Part shown: positions 33,248 to 48,566 of the stretch, piece by piece
Layout: each line of letters begins with the position of its first letter
Position numbering within the stretch: the stretch's first letter is position 1
Assembly (NCBI RefSeq): GCF_036543075.1
Contig: NZ_JAZHPF010000007.1
Coordinates: 1-64,000, forward strand
Direction of reading: 5' to 3'
DNA length: 64,000 bases
DNA from: Deinococcus sp. YIM 134068
Lineage (GTDB): Bacteria > Deinococcota > Deinococci > Deinococcales > Deinococcaceae
The notes under the pieces: model-generated
Databases searched by the model: none
What the model was told of the DNA's origin: nothing
The model's input: the letters and a program-made list of their open reading frames with translations, nothing else
Translations under genes and position numbers: made by a program

Positions 33248-34341
33248 CCACCTTCAGAACGCCCGTCACCATCGTCAGCGGTTTTCTCGGCAGCGGCAAG
33301 ACGACCCTGCTCGGCAACCTCCTGAACCAGACGCACGACCGCACGCTCGCCCTGATCGTCAACGAGTTCGGCGAGGTCAGCATCGACGGCCCCCTGTTAG
33401 AGACGCGCGAGGACGGGGTGGAACTCCACGACGTTCACGGCGGCCTGCTCGCCTACGGGGGCGAGGGCGACGCCTTCCGCCGCACCCTGCACGCGCTGAG
33501 GGAACGCCGCCACACCTTCGACCACGTGCTGATCGAGACGAGCGGCCTCGCCGTGCCGACCGCCGTGATGGTCACGCTGGAGGAGGGCGAGTTCAGCGCC
33601 GACTTCGCCCTCGACGCCACATTGATCGTCGTGGACACGCCCCTGCTGCTCGCGGGTGCGTTCAGCCCGGACGCCGGGGACGAGGCGACCCGCAGCGCCG
33701 CCCGCGTCTTCGACGCCCAACTGGAATACGCGGATGTGGCGGTGCTGAACAAGATCGACGACCTGGGCGACGCCGACCTGCTTCAAGCTGAGGCGGACGT
33801 GCGCTGGCGTGCCCCCCGCGTGCGCTTCCTCGAACTCGCCTACGGGGCGCGGCTCGACACCCAGCTCACCCTCGGCCTGAACCTGCACGGCACGCGGCGG
33901 AGCGCGGCGCACCACGGCCCCGTCAGCGGCGCACCGGACGACCTCACGGCCCCGCTCCACGACCACACCACCCTCGACGGGCACTCGCACGGCGACCTCG
34001 ACGCCCACGTTCACAGCCTCAGCACCCACCAGCACTTCCACGAGCACGACCCTGGCTGGCAGTCCTTCCGGCTGACGAGCGACGCGGCGCAGAATGTCCC
34101 CGACCTCGTGCGGACGGTGCAGAACGTGGCCCGCGTCTTTCCCGTCCTGCGCGTCAAGGGCTTCGTGCGGGGCGAGGACGGCGGGCGCTACGCGGTGCAG
34201 GCCGTCCGCTCGCGGGTGGAGACGCACCCGGCCCCCGCGAAGGCTGGGGCCACGAACGAACTCATCTTCATCGGCTACCACATCAGCCGCAAGAAGGTCA
34301 TAGAGGCGCTGCAAGGGGCGCTTCCGCAGCGGTGGGCGTGA
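33244..34341 (+). CDS. cobW: CobW-family G3E GTPase, atypical (no CxCC motif)
   Basis: 365 residues. The P-loop GFLGSGKTT (residues 13-21), INEFGE-type VNEFGEV, ETSGLAVPT and NKID make it a COG0523 G3E GTPase. A central His-rich stretch (HDHTTLDGHSHGDLDAHVH, ~240-258) and the C-terminal CobW domain (GWQSFRL onwards) follow. The metal-binding GCxCC that these proteins carry after the P-loop region is replaced near residues 66-70 by GGLLA. The protein is thought to deliver metal, here cobalt, to the cobalamin path. It lies in the operon next to a NiCoT transporter and upstream of CobN. Confidence 0.85.
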
Positions 34342-34342
34342 G

Positions 34343-35332
34343 ATGAGCGCGCCGACTCTGCCGCCCGTCACGGCCCGGATGACCCTGGCCCGCAGCGCCC
34401 CCTATCTGCTGGGCGTGGTGGCCCTGCACGTTCTGGCACTGGCGCTCCTCGTGCCGTCGGCGCTCGCCGAGCCGCTGGTGTGGGGGCTGGGCCTGACTGC
34501 CTACCTCTTCGGGGTGCGGCACGCCTGGGACGCCGACCACATCGCGGTGATCGACAACACCGTCCGCAAGCTCCTGACGCTGGGCCGCCCCGCACACGGG
34601 GTCGGGCTGTTCTTCAGCCTGGGGCACTCGGCGGTCGTGCTGCTGATGGCGATTGCGGCGGCGGTGGTCGGGCGGGCGCTGCTGGGCGCTCAGGAGGAGA
34701 TCGGCACCTTCGGGAGCTGGGTGGGGCCATTTGTGGCGGGCGTGTACCTGCTGCTCGTGGCGGGCTTCAACCTCCGCGCGGCGTGGCGGACCCTGCGGCG
34801 GCAGGACGGGGGCCACCACCACGGCGGTCTCCTCGCCCGGCTGATCGCGCCGCTGACCCGGCTCGTCACCCGGCAGTGGCAGGTCCTCCCGCTCGGCTTC
34901 CTGATGGGGCTGGGCTTCGACACGGCCTCCGAAATCGCCCTGCTTGCCCTTGCCGGACAGGCCGGGCAGGAGGGGCTGGGTTGGGCGGCGATTCTGGCCC
35001 TGCCGCTGCTCTTCGGGGCGGGGATGACCCTCTTCGACACCTTGAACGGCGCGTTCATGACCCACGCCTACGCCTGGGCGCTGGACCGTCCCGGAGCCAA
35101 GCGGGTCTACAACCTGCTGATTACCGGGCTGTCGGGGGCCGTGGCCCTCGTGATCGGCGTCGTCACCCTCGCGCAGTGGGCGGGCGAGCACTTCCCGGCG
35201 GCGGGCCGCGCCCTCGCCGCGTGGCAGGACGTGGACGTGTCGCCGCTGGGCTTCGGGCTGGCGGGCCTCGCGCTGGTGCTGTTTCTCTCGGCTCAGGTAT
35301 GGCACCGGGTACGGCGGGAAAGGGTGACATGA
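34343..35332 (+). CDS. Nickel/cobalt transporter, NiCoT (HoxN/NixA) family
   Basis: 329 residues with about eight hydrophobic segments. The family signature RHAWDADHIAVIDN is at residues ~55-68, followed by FFSLGHSAVV, GFLMGLGFDTASE and ALPLLFGAGMTLFDTLNG. It imports Co2+ (or Ni2+) through the cytoplasmic membrane. The ATG comes 1 nt after the cobW stop. Position inside a riboswitch-controlled cobalamin operon makes cobalt the likely ion. A cytoplasmic His run (GGHHHGG) lies in the central loop. Confidence 0.92.
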   Translation: MSAPTLPPVTARMTLARSAPYLLGVVALHVLALALLVPSALAEPLVWGLGLTAYLFGVRHAWDADHIAVIDNTVRKLLTLGRPAHGVGLFFSLGHSAVVLLMAIAAAVVGRALLGAQEEIGTFGSWVGPFVAGVYLLLVAGFNLRAAWRTLRRQDGGHHHGGLLARLIAPLTRLVTRQWQVLPLGFLMGLGFDTASEIALLALAGQAGQEGLGWAAILALPLLFGAGMTLFDTLNGAFMTHAYAWALDRPGAKRVYNLLITGLSGAVALVIGVVTLAQWAGEHFPAAGRALAAWQDVDVSPLGFGLAGLALVLFLSAQVWHRVRRERVT

Positions 35333-35429
35333 CGAGATGGCCGAACCGCTGGACTTTGGTGTGATGGTGGCGCTGCTTGCCCTGTGTGTTCTGCCAGACA
35401 CCGTTTCACACTGACTTTGGAGAGTGAGT

Positions 35430-36283
35430 ATGCGTGACCAGGGACAGTCCAATCGGTCCAACTTTTTTCTCGTTCCCAACGACCCGGCGGCTCAGGCTGA
35501 GGCTGCCAGACTTTTGAAATGGAAGTGGTCGCCGCGAGCCACCGAACTTATCACTCGTTTCCCACGCCGGGGCAGAGAGGTTCATATCCTGACCGCCGAT
35601 GAAGTCGAACGGCAGTTGCTGGAGGAGTACAGAGCGCACTTTCCTGCTGTTGTCGATTTGCAACGTGAGTTGGGGGGAGTGACCTACCCCACTGTGGGAG
35701 ACGATGGGGACTGGGCAACCTGGGGCCTGACACACATCGCCTCTCCTGACATCTTCGAGGAAGGGGTAGAACCGACCCAATTCTGTTGCGAGTACAACAC
35801 GGCCAGGCCGGACAGTTACAGTGTCTCCGGTGACGGAAGACTCTGGGATGAAATACCAGTCGCCAGAAACGCAAAAATCGCCCTTGAGAGAATCGCCGCA
35901 ACTTCATACCTCGTAAAGAAGTATAGCGGCACCGGCTATGGGTTGGTTCTTCGGAACATACCGCTAGGGCGCGACGCTTTTCTACCAATTCTTCTTAAAA
36001 TTGCCGACACGTTGGATTGGCCCCTGATCCCGGAGACTGAGGATGAATACGCCTCTCTCTGGTCGGGGAAGGGGGGCTGGATGGAGTACAGTTCAAGTTT
36101 CCAAGATGGAGAAACGTTGTTTTGTCATATTCACTCCGCGTCTCTAGAAGAGATTGAACGCTGTTGCAAGGAGATTGAAGGAGTCCTGCGGCTGCCGGAG
36201 CGCGATTTCAAAGCCTCACGTTCCTTTCTGCACGACTTTCCCGGACTGCACCGGGTCAAGAGTGATGTTCCCGAGGGCAAGTC

Positions 36284-36287
<4 letters not shown>
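35430..36287 (+). CDS. Orphan protein of unknown function inside the cobalamin operon
   Basis: 285 residues from the ATG at 35430, 7 nt after GGAG; a GTG at 35424 is too close to that site. I recognise no family. The protein is soluble, mixed charge, with Trp-rich segments ([23 protein letters not shown]) and two Cys pairs (FCCEY, RCCKE). The G+C content is visibly lower than in the flanking cob genes, which suggests recent acquisition. Yet its stop overlaps the cobN ATG (ATGA), so it is wired into the operon. No metal motif typical of cobalamin enzymes is seen; no function is proposed. Confidence 0.6.
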
Positions 36288-40612
<4,325 letters not shown>

Positions 40613-40640
40613 ATATTCTCACCCACCTCTTCCTCCACCG

Positions 40641-40654
40641 GACTAAGCTTAGTC
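40641..40654. promoter_or_regulatory. 14-bp perfect palindrome, probable antitoxin operator over a leaderless promoter
   Basis: GACTAAGCTTAGTC ends 1 nt before the antitoxin ATG. It contains TAAGCT (40644-40649), a TANNNT -10 placed 6 nt before the start codon, and no ribosome site exists. A leaderless transcript repressed by its own antitoxin is the simplest reading (inference). Confidence 0.5.
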
Positions 40655-40655
40655 T

Positions 40656-40898
40656 ATGGCGGAGACAGTCAATCTTCACGCGGCCAAAACCCACTTCTCC
40701 AAGCTCGTGGACCGGGCGCACGAGGGCGAGGAAATCATCATCGCCAAAGCGGGGAAGCCTTACGCACGGCTTGTTCCCCTGGCACCAACCCGTCAGCGCG
40801 AATTTGGTTTCCTGGCCGGACAGGTTGAAATTACTGAAGATTTTGCCCGTGAAGCGATGCGTCCCCTCACCGAGGAAGAACTGGCGGACTGGGAGTGA
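40656..40898 (+). CDS. Phd/YefM-family antitoxin
   Basis: 80 residues. The N-terminal part (VNLHAAKTHFSKLVDRAHEGEEIIIAKAGKPYARLVPL) is a typical Phd/YefM dimerisation and DNA-binding fold, followed by an acidic tail (TEEELADWE) that would neutralise the toxin. It binds its own promoter in this family; the palindrome directly upstream is the expected site. The stop overlaps the toxin GTG (GTGA). The pair lies between cobN and the chelatase ATPase gene, so it interrupts the cobalamin operon. Confidence 0.88.
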   Translation: MAETVNLHAAKTHFSKLVDRAHEGEEIIIAKAGKPYARLVPLAPTRQREFGFLAGQVEITEDFAREAMRPLTEEELADWE

Positions 40899-41284
40899 GG
40901 CTGCTGCTCGACACCCACATCCTGCTCTGGGCGACACTCAAACCCGACCTTCTCCCCGCTTCCCTGTATGCCCGGCTGCTCAACCCGCAACAGCAACTCG
41001 TGTTGAGTGCAGTCAACGCCTGGGAAATGTCCATCAAGCATCACGCGGGCAAACTCCCCGAGGCCGCACCACTCCTGAGCGACTTTCCCGGCGTCGCCTC
41101 CCGACTGGGGGCCGAGGTGCTGAACATCACACCCGCCCATGCCATCCGGGCCGGGGCGCTCGACTGGGCACACCGCGACCCCTTCGACCGGATGCTCGTC
41201 GCGCAGGCGTTGGAGGAAGGCTTGCGGCTGGTCACGCTCGACGAGAGCATCACGTCTTACCCGCAGGCACCCATTCTGCGCTAG
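40895..41284 (+). CDS. PIN-domain toxin (VapC-like), intact
   Basis: 129 residues. PIN residues are in place: Asp6 in [11 protein letters not shown], Glu in VNAWEMSIK, Asp residues in [13 protein letters not shown] and the late Asp in TLDESI. The family cleaves RNA, often tRNA or rRNA loops, when the antitoxin is lost. GTG start in a 4-nt overlap with the antitoxin gene. The protein ends normally, unlike the frameshifted PIN gene at 21511-21947. It probably helps retention of the replicon or responds to stress. Confidence 0.88.
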   Translation: MRLLLDTHILLWATLKPDLLPASLYARLLNPQQQLVLSAVNAWEMSIKHHAGKLPEAAPLLSDFPGVASRLGAEVLNITPAHAIRAGALDWAHRDPFDRMLVAQALEEGLRLVTLDESITSYPQAPILR

Positions 41285-41300
41285 CCGCCGGGGGCCGCCC

Positions 41301-43018
<1,718 letters not shown>

Positions 43019-43022
<4 letters not shown>

Positions 43023-44344
43023 GACGCCTCGTCCTCGCCGCCCCGCACTCGGGCAGCGGCAAGACGACGGTGGCCTCGCTGCTGTGCCTCGCGCTGCGCC
43101 GCCGGGGCCTGCGGGTCGCGCCCTTCAAGCTCGGGCCGGACTACCTCGACCCCACCCACCTTACGCGGGCGGCGGGCGCTCCGGCGCGCAATCTCGACTC
43201 CTTCCTCCTCTCCCCGGAGCGGCTGCGGACCCTGTTCGCGCGGGCGGCGAGGGACGCCGACATCTGCGTGCTGGAGGGCGTCATGGGCCTGTACGACGGG
43301 CGCGACCCCGCCAGCGATACCCACTCCACCGCCGACCTCGCCCGGCTGCTGGAGGCCCCGGTCGTGCTCGTCATAGATGCGGGCGGCAGCGCGCGGACGG
43401 TGGCGGCAGTGGCCCACGGCCTGCGGACGTTTGGACCGGACCTGAACGTGGTCGGCGTCATCCTGAACCGGGTGGCGGGCGAGCGGCACGCCTCTCTCTG
43501 TGAGGTCGCGCTCTCTCAGATCGGCCTGCCCGTCCTGGGATACGTGACGCGCGATGGGGCACTTCACCTCCCCGCCCGGCACCTCGGCCTGCTGAGCGCC
43601 GAGCAGGCGAGCTGGGACGAGGGGGACGCGCTGCGCGCCGCCGCGACGCTCAGGCTGGACGCCCTGCTGGAAGCGGCGGAAGCACCCGCGCTGCCCGTCT
43701 CCATCCCGTCCGTTTCCATCTCGGAGAGACGCGCCATCATCGCCTACGCCCACGACGAGGCGTTCCACTTCTACTACCCGGACGCGCTGGACGCCCTGCG
43801 GGACGCGGGGGCCGACCTCGTGCCCTTCAGCCCTCTGCGGGACGCGGGACTGCCTCCCGGCGCGGGCGGCGTGCTGCTCGGCGGCGGCTACCCGGAGGCC
43901 CACGCGGCGGAACTGGCGGCGAACGTGTCTATGCGCGCGGCCCTCCGTGACTTCGCGGCGAGCGGACGCCCCGTGGTCGGCGAGTGCGGCGGCCTGATGT
44001 ACCTCGCGGAGACGCTGGAGGACGCGGACGGGCGCGTGTTCGAGATGTGCGGCGCTCTCCCCTACCGCACCCGCATGGCCCCGCGCCTGACCCTCGGCTA
44101 CCGGGACGCGACCACGCTCGCCCCCTCGCCGCTCGCCCCGGCGGGCACGCCCCTGCGCGGCCACGAGTTCCACCACAGCGTCCTCACGCACGCGCCGACG
44201 CACCCGGCCTACACCTGGACGGACGCGGCGGGGCAGCGGGTGGAGGAGGGCTACGCGCGCGGAAACGTCCTCGCCAGCTACCTGCACCTGCACCACGGGG
44301 CGGACCCGGCGATGGCGGCGCGGCTGGTGGAGGCGTGTATGTGA
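43019..44344 (+). CDS. cobB: Cobyrinic acid a,c-diamide synthase CobB/CbiA
   Basis: 441 residues. The N-terminal ATPase has [14 protein letters not shown] and [14 protein letters not shown], then [13 protein letters not shown]; the C-terminal glutamine amidotransferase domain has the catalytic Cys in [13 protein letters not shown] and late ASYLHLHH. It amidates the a and c acetate side chains of cobyrinate or hydrogenobyrinate using glutamine. If cobalt is inserted late, this step precedes CobN; if early, it follows CbiC. It is the last gene of the cobalamin operon in the window. Later steps (adenosylation, cobQ, cobD, nucleotide loop) are not here. Confidence 0.93.
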
Positions 44345-44708
44345 GGCCCCGTTCCCCGTCTCGCTGAGGGCAGGCTGCCGTCGCCCCCGATGGGACGAGG
44401 CGGCGACCAGTTGCAGCTGTCAGGGAAGCCGGACGCCGCATACCTCCGCTCGAAGAGCACTTTCGGCGCACGCCACACCGGGCCGCTCGGGTCGGACCAC
44501 AGGGACCTAGACCCTCAACCCTCCCGACGACCGCCGTGGCGTGCGCCGAAGCAGGAAGTCGGGGGCCATCACCCTCCCCACTCCTCCCCCTTGAACGCCC
44601 CCGGTGCTTTATTCAACGTTAAGCCTTCGGTGGGGCCGTCGCCGGGTGAGCGCCACGTCAGGACTCCTGGCCTACACTCGGTCCAGACTTTCCGGTGTCC
44701 ACGAGGCC
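44345..44708. other. Intergenic region with a long inverted repeat
   Basis: No gene is seen between cobB and the histidine kinase. The region holds a perfect 15-bp inverted repeat (44462-44476 and 44536-44550) and a TACACT hexamer near 44673 that might be a weak -10 for the kinase. Confidence 0.5.
44462..44550. repeat. Perfect 15-bp inverted repeat with 59-nt spacer
   Basis: TTCGGCGCACGCCAC at 44462-44476 is exactly complementary in reverse to GTGGCGTGCGCCGAA at 44536-44550. The spacer also has a near-palindrome (GGGACCTAGACCC). There is no U-tract, so it is not an ordinary terminator; a structured RNA, a small mobile-element relic or a protein site are possible. Confidence 0.75.
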
Positions 44709-47270
44709 ATGACCGACCGCTCCCCCTCCTCTTCCTCCTCCCCCACCGCCCAGTTCCTCCCCGACCCGTCCGCCGTTCTGGAGGCGCTGCCCGATCCCTT
44801 CTTCGCGGTGGACGCGGGGTGGCGGTACACCTACGTCAACGTTCACGCCGCCGCGACGATGGGCACCACGCCGGAGGCGCTGCTGGGGCGGGTGTTGTGG
44901 GAATGCTTTCCCGAGGCGCTCGACACCGCGTTGAACGCCGAGTACCACCACGTCATGCGGACGCGCGGGGTGCGCGAGTTCGACCTGCATTACCCGTCGC
45001 TGGACGTGTGGGTGACGGTCAAGGCGTTTCCGCACGCGGACGGGATCGCCGTGCATTTCCGGGACGTGACGGAACGGCGGCGGGCGGAGGAGCGGCAGGG
45101 TCGGCTGCTCGAGCTGACACGCGCGCTGGCGGGGGCGACGACCGAGCGTGAGGTGCTGGAGGCGGCCCTCGCGGTGGGACTGCCCGCCCTGGGTGCCTAC
45201 GGGGGGCTGCTGCTGCGGCTCGACGAGACCGGGGAGGCGCTCGTGCCGCTGCACCTCGCCGGGTACGAGGCCGACCTGCGGGGGCGCTGGCCGAGCATTC
45301 CCCTCGCGGCCCCCTTCCCCGCGAACGAGGCGGTGCGGACGGGATCGGCGGTGTTCGCGGACCGGGAACGGCTGGGCGGGTCGGCGGCGCTCGCGGGGGA
45401 GCTGTCGCCCCGCACGCAGGCCCTCGCCGCCCTGCCGCTCGCGCAAGGCGGGCAGGTGTTCGGGGCGCTCGTGCTGAGCTTCGACACGGCCCAGACCTTC
45501 CCGGCCCCACAGCGCGACTTCATGACCTCGCTCGCCGGGCAGCTCGCGCAGGCGCTGGGGCGGGCATGGGTCCACACCGAGCTGACGCGGGAACGCGCCC
45601 GCCTCGCCGCCGTCCTCGACCAGATGCCCGCCGCGATCTGGGTGGCGGAGGTTCCCTCCGGGCGGATGGTCGCGGGCAACAGCGCCATCTCGCGCATCCT
45701 GCGCCACCCGTACCGCCCCAGCGCGAACCTCGCCGAGTACGCGGGCTACGTGGGCTTCCACCCCGACGGGCGGCGCTACGAGGCCCACGAGTGGCCGCTG
45801 GCGCGGACGATCACGACCGGCCAGCCCGTCCACGAGGAGATCGAGATGGGGCGCGGCGACGGCACGCGCGGCTTCGTGAGCTACTCCTCCGCCCTGATCC
45901 ACGACGAGGAGGGCCGCCCCGCCCTCGCCGTCGTGACGGGGATGGACGTGACCGAGCTGCGCGAACTCAACGCCACGCTGGAGGCCCGCGTGCGCGAACG
46001 CACGGGCGAGCTGCACGCCCGCCACGAGGAGCTGGCGGCGGAGACGGCGGCGCTCCAGGCCTTCGCCCACCTCACCGAGCGGGTGGGCCGCGAGACGGAC
46101 CCCGGCGCGCTGACCCAGGCCGCCGTGCGGGTGCTCCACGGGGCGCTCGGCGAGGGCAGCACGGGCTACTACGAGCTGGAGGGCGGGCGCTGGCGGCAAC
46201 GCTCCTGGGACGGGCGCATGGACGAGCAGACGCTGGAGGCCGCGCGGGCCGGATTCCCGGAGACCACGCCCCTCTTCGCGGTGCCCGCCGCGTCGGGGGG
46301 GCCGCTGTTCGCGGACGGCTGGCGTACCTCGGACAACGAGCTGGCCCCCCACACGCCCGAGTACGGGGCGCTGGCCGTCCACCCCATCACGGTCGGCGGG
46401 CGCACGGTCGGGCAACTCGCCGCCGGGCTGCGCGAGAAAGAGGCGTGGTCCGAGCGCGACCGGGCCGTCTTCCTCGCGGTGGGGCGCGCCCTCACGCTCG
46501 CGGCGGAGCGGGCCGACTTCGCCCGGCAGCTCGCCGCCCAGGGCGCGGCGCTCGCGGCGAGCAACCACGAGCTGCGGCTGCTCAACGGGGAATTGGAGGC
46601 CTTCGCCTCCAGCGTCTCGCACGACCTGCGCGCGCCCCTCCGGCACATCCAGGGCTTCGCGGGGCTGCTGCGAAAGGCCCTGGCGGCGGGCGAGACCGGG
46701 CGGGCGGCGCGCTTTCTCGGCCTGATCGAGACGGGCGCGGGGAACGCGAACACCCTCGTGGACGAACTGCTCTCCTTCGCCCGCACGGTGACGCAGGAGC
46801 TGCGCGTGGCGGACGTGGACCTCGCGGGCGTCGTGGCCGGGGTGCGCGCCGACCTCGCCCCGGACCTCACCGGGCGGGAGGTGACGTGGCGGGTGGGAGA
46901 ACTCCCCACCGTGCGCGGCGACCGGGGGCTGCTGCGCCTGGTGTTCGCCAACCTCCTCTCCAACGCCGTGAAATACACCCGCCCGCGCGAGGCCGCCCTG
47001 ATCGAGGTCTGCGCCGAGCGGGAGGAGGGCGCGTGGGTCCTGCGGGTCCGGGACAACGGCGTCGGCTTCGACGGGGCATACATGGACCGCCTCTTCGGCG
47101 TCTTCCAGCGGCTACACCGCGCCGACGAGTTCGAGGGCGTCGGCATCGGCCTCGCCAACGTCAAGCGCATCGTGGCCCGCCACGGCGGCGAGGTCTGGGC
47201 CGAGGGGAAGCCGGGTGAGGGAGCGACCTTCTTCCTGCGTCTGCCCCGCGAGGAGCCGGGGGTCGTCTAG
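44709..47270 (+). CDS. Multi-sensor histidine kinase (PAS-GAF-PAS-GAF-HisKA-HATPase)
   Basis: 853 residues from the ATG at 44709. After a Ser-rich start come a PAS domain (~20-125, FFAVDAGWRYTYVN and IAVHFRDVTERRR), a GAF domain (~145-290), a second PAS (~300-420, ending VVTGMDVTELREL), a coiled segment (~425-460), a second GAF (~465-600), the dimerisation His (SHDLRAPLRHIQGF, ~638) and a HATPase domain (FANLLSNAVKYTR, DNGVGFD, GVGIGLANVKRI). No membrane segment is present, so it senses cytoplasmic or diffusible signals. The kinase core resembles bacteriophytochrome kinases, but no chromophore-type PHY domain is recognisable. No response regulator is adjacent. Confidence 0.88.
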   Translation: MTDRSPSSSSSPTAQFLPDPSAVLEALPDPFFAVDAGWRYTYVNVHAAATMGTTPEALLGRVLWECFPEALDTALNAEYHHVMRTRGVREFDLHYPSLDVWVTVKAFPHADGIAVHFRDVTERRRAEERQGRLLELTRALAGATTEREVLEAALAVGLPALGAYGGLLLRLDETGEALVPLHLAGYEADLRGRWPSIPLAAPFPANEAVRTGSAVFADRERLGGSAALAGELSPRTQALAALPLAQGGQVFGALVLSFDTAQTFPAPQRDFMTSLAGQLAQALGRAWVHTELTRERARLAAVLDQMPAAIWVAEVPSGRMVAGNSAISRILRHPYRPSANLAEYAGYVGFHPDGRRYEAHEWPLARTITTGQPVHEEIEMGRGDGTRGFVSYSSALIHDEEGRPALAVVTGMDVTELRELNATLEARVRERTGELHARHEELAAETAALQAFAHLTERVGRETDPGALTQAAVRVLHGALGEGSTGYYELEGGRWRQRSWDGRMDEQTLEAARAGFPETTPLFAVPAASGGPLFADGWRTSDNELAPHTPEYGALAVHPITVGGRTVGQLAAGLREKEAWSERDRAVFLAVGRALTLAAERADFARQLAAQGAALAASNHELRLLNGELEAFASSVSHDLRAPLRHIQGFAGLLRKALAAGETGRAARFLGLIETGAGNANTLVDELLSFARTVTQELRVADVDLAGVVAGVRADLAPDLTGREVTWRVGELPTVRGDRGLLRLVFANLLSNAVKYTRPREAALIEVCAEREEGAWVLRVRDNGVGFDGAYMDRLFGVFQRLHRADEFEGVGIGLANVKRIVARHGGEVWAEGKPGEGATFFLRLPREEPGVV

Positions 47271-47419
47271 CCCGCCGGGACAAAATGTACCGCTTCCAGA
47301 CAGCAGAACGCATATTTTTTAGGTGTTCCGATGATTGAGAGGCCGAGGGAGACTGTGGTGTTCTGCTATTTGGTGACAATTTGTTTCTTTCCCCTTCTGG
47401 GTGAAGGGGGAGGCCCGCA
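47271..47419 (+). other. Intergenic DNA with a hairpin repeat
   Basis: A CCCCTTC-TGGGT-GAAGGGG hairpin at 47391-47409, with a T-rich lead and GGAGGCC tail, is a diverged member of the intergenic hairpin family. An 8-bp inverted repeat (AGCAGAAC at 47302, GTTCTGCT at 47360) is also present. No gene is seen. Confidence 0.45.
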
Positions 47420-47680
47420 GTGAACATCCTCCGGGCGATGCGGTGGCACGTCCTGTTGCGCTGGGAGGACGGGCACCGCTCGACGCTCGTCTACGAGGGA
47501 CCGCTGTGGATCGGCAAGACGAGCCAGGACGTGCATCTGCTCGCCCAGGGAGAGCACGAGCGGAGGCGACAGGCCTCCCCCAGCCTGCCGGAACGGCTCG
47601 CCTACGAGGTGCTGGGCTTTCAGGAGGTCGGGCCGGTGGCTTCTCGCTCGGCGTGTCCTCGCTCGCCTCCCCCGGCGTGA
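47420..47680 (+). pseudogene. Small ORF of unknown origin running into antiporter remnant
   Basis: A GTG at 47420 preceded by GGGGGAGG could start an 86-residue product. The first ~65 residues (HVLLRWEDGHRSTLVYEG, then LPERLAYEVLGFQE) look protein-like but match no family I know. The last ~18 residues are out-of-frame reading of the antiporter remnant that begins near 47640. The whole therefore looks like a deletion scar joining two unrelated gene parts. It may be translated but is unlikely to be a native full-length protein. Confidence 0.45.
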
Positions 47681-47985
47681 CGCTCGCCCTGCTCACCGTC
47701 GCGGTCGTCGGCAAGGTGGGCGGCACGCTGCTCGGCGCGCGGGCGACGGGGGTGGAGGGGCGGACGGCGTGGCAACTCGGGGTGCTGCTCAACACCCGTG
47801 GTCTCACCGAACTCGTCTTCCTCGCGGCAGGGCTACACCTCGGCGTTATCCAGCCGCCGCTCTACACCTCACTCGTGGTCGTCGCCCCCGTCACGACCCT
47901 CGCCATCGGGCCGCTCCTCGACGCGGTGGGGGGCGGCGTCCGGCGACTCCTGCTGCCCGCCGGGGAGACGATCCTCCCCGAATAA
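47640..47985 (+). pseudogene. C-terminal remnant of a CPA2-type cation/proton antiporter
   Basis: The frame reads ASPGVTLALLTVAVVGKVGG, then GVLLNTRGLTELVFLAAGL, HLGVIQPPLYTSLVVV and TTLAIGPLLDAV before stopping at 47985. These are the last transmembrane segments of Na+(K+)/H+ antiporters of the KefB/NhaS type, including the conserved NTRG(L)xEL motif. The first two-thirds of the gene (~8 membrane segments) are missing and no start codon is suitably placed, so it is a truncated relic. It lies directly after the small ORF at 47420, marking a deletion. Confidence 0.75.
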
Positions 47986-48055
47986 CCTGGTCGGGCTAAG
48001 GGCGTCCGTGTCGTTCTCGAATGCCCTCAGCCCGGTCGTCCCCCCCAACGCGAGG

Positions 48056-48457
48056 TTAGAGCGACCCCTTCAAGGTCGTCGCCACCTTGAAGCTGACCTT
48101 CTTGCCCGCCGGAATCTGAATCTTCTCGCTCGTGCCGGGTTTGACGCCCGTACGGGCGGCGGTGGCCTTGACGCTGAGGGTTCCGAGACCGGGCAGGCCC
48201 ACGCTCTTGCCCCCCTTGATGGCGTCCACCATCGCCTCCATCGCGGCGTTGACGACGGCCTCGCTCTGCTTCTTCGTCAGGCCCGCGCGGTCGGCGACGC
48301 CCTCGACGAGCTGCCCTTTGGCGACCTTGCCCGCCCGGCCACCCGTGTCGGCGGCGGTGTCCGCCGGGGCGCTCGTCTCCACCTCGGCGACCTCGGCCTT
48401 CTTGGGCGCGGACTTGCGGGCGGGGGCCTTCGTTGCTTTTTTGGTCATGGTCCGCAT
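48056..48457 (-). CDS. hup: HU-type nucleoid protein with lysine-rich N-terminal extension
   Basis: 133 residues from the ATG at 48457, which follows GGAG by 7 nt. The first ~45 residues are a Lys/Ala/Pro-rich tail ([15 protein letters not shown]) then an acidic stretch; the rest is a standard HU fold: [35 protein letters not shown] and the DNA-binding arm [19 protein letters not shown] dimers bend and compact DNA. Deinococcus HU is known for such an N-terminal extension and is reported essential, so its presence on this replicon is informative. It is monocistronic and divergent from the DHH gene. Confidence 0.92.
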   Translation of the reverse strand: MRTMTKKATKAPARKSAPKKAEVAEVETSAPADTAADTGGRAGKVAKGQLVEGVADRAGLTKKQSEAVVNAAMEAMVDAIKGGKSVGLPGLGTLSVKATAARTGVKPGTSEKIQIPAGKKVSFKVATTLKGSL

Positions 48458-48566
48458 CGTGACTCCTGCACGTTCGAAACGCAAGAGTCCCGCCGCGCCC
48501 GTGGACCCGGTTCACGCCGCCTTCACCCCTTCCCGCTCCCGGAAGCCGCGCTGGTAGAACGGGGGC

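Noticed and set aside
35337..35414. 25-codon ORF after the NiCoT gene
   Set aside because: Too short and without a ribosome site or homology-like features to call as a gene; kept only as a possible remnant.
44709..47270. Bacteriophytochrome
   Set aside because: PAS and GAF domains are present, but no PHY domain or chromophore attachment pattern could be recognised.
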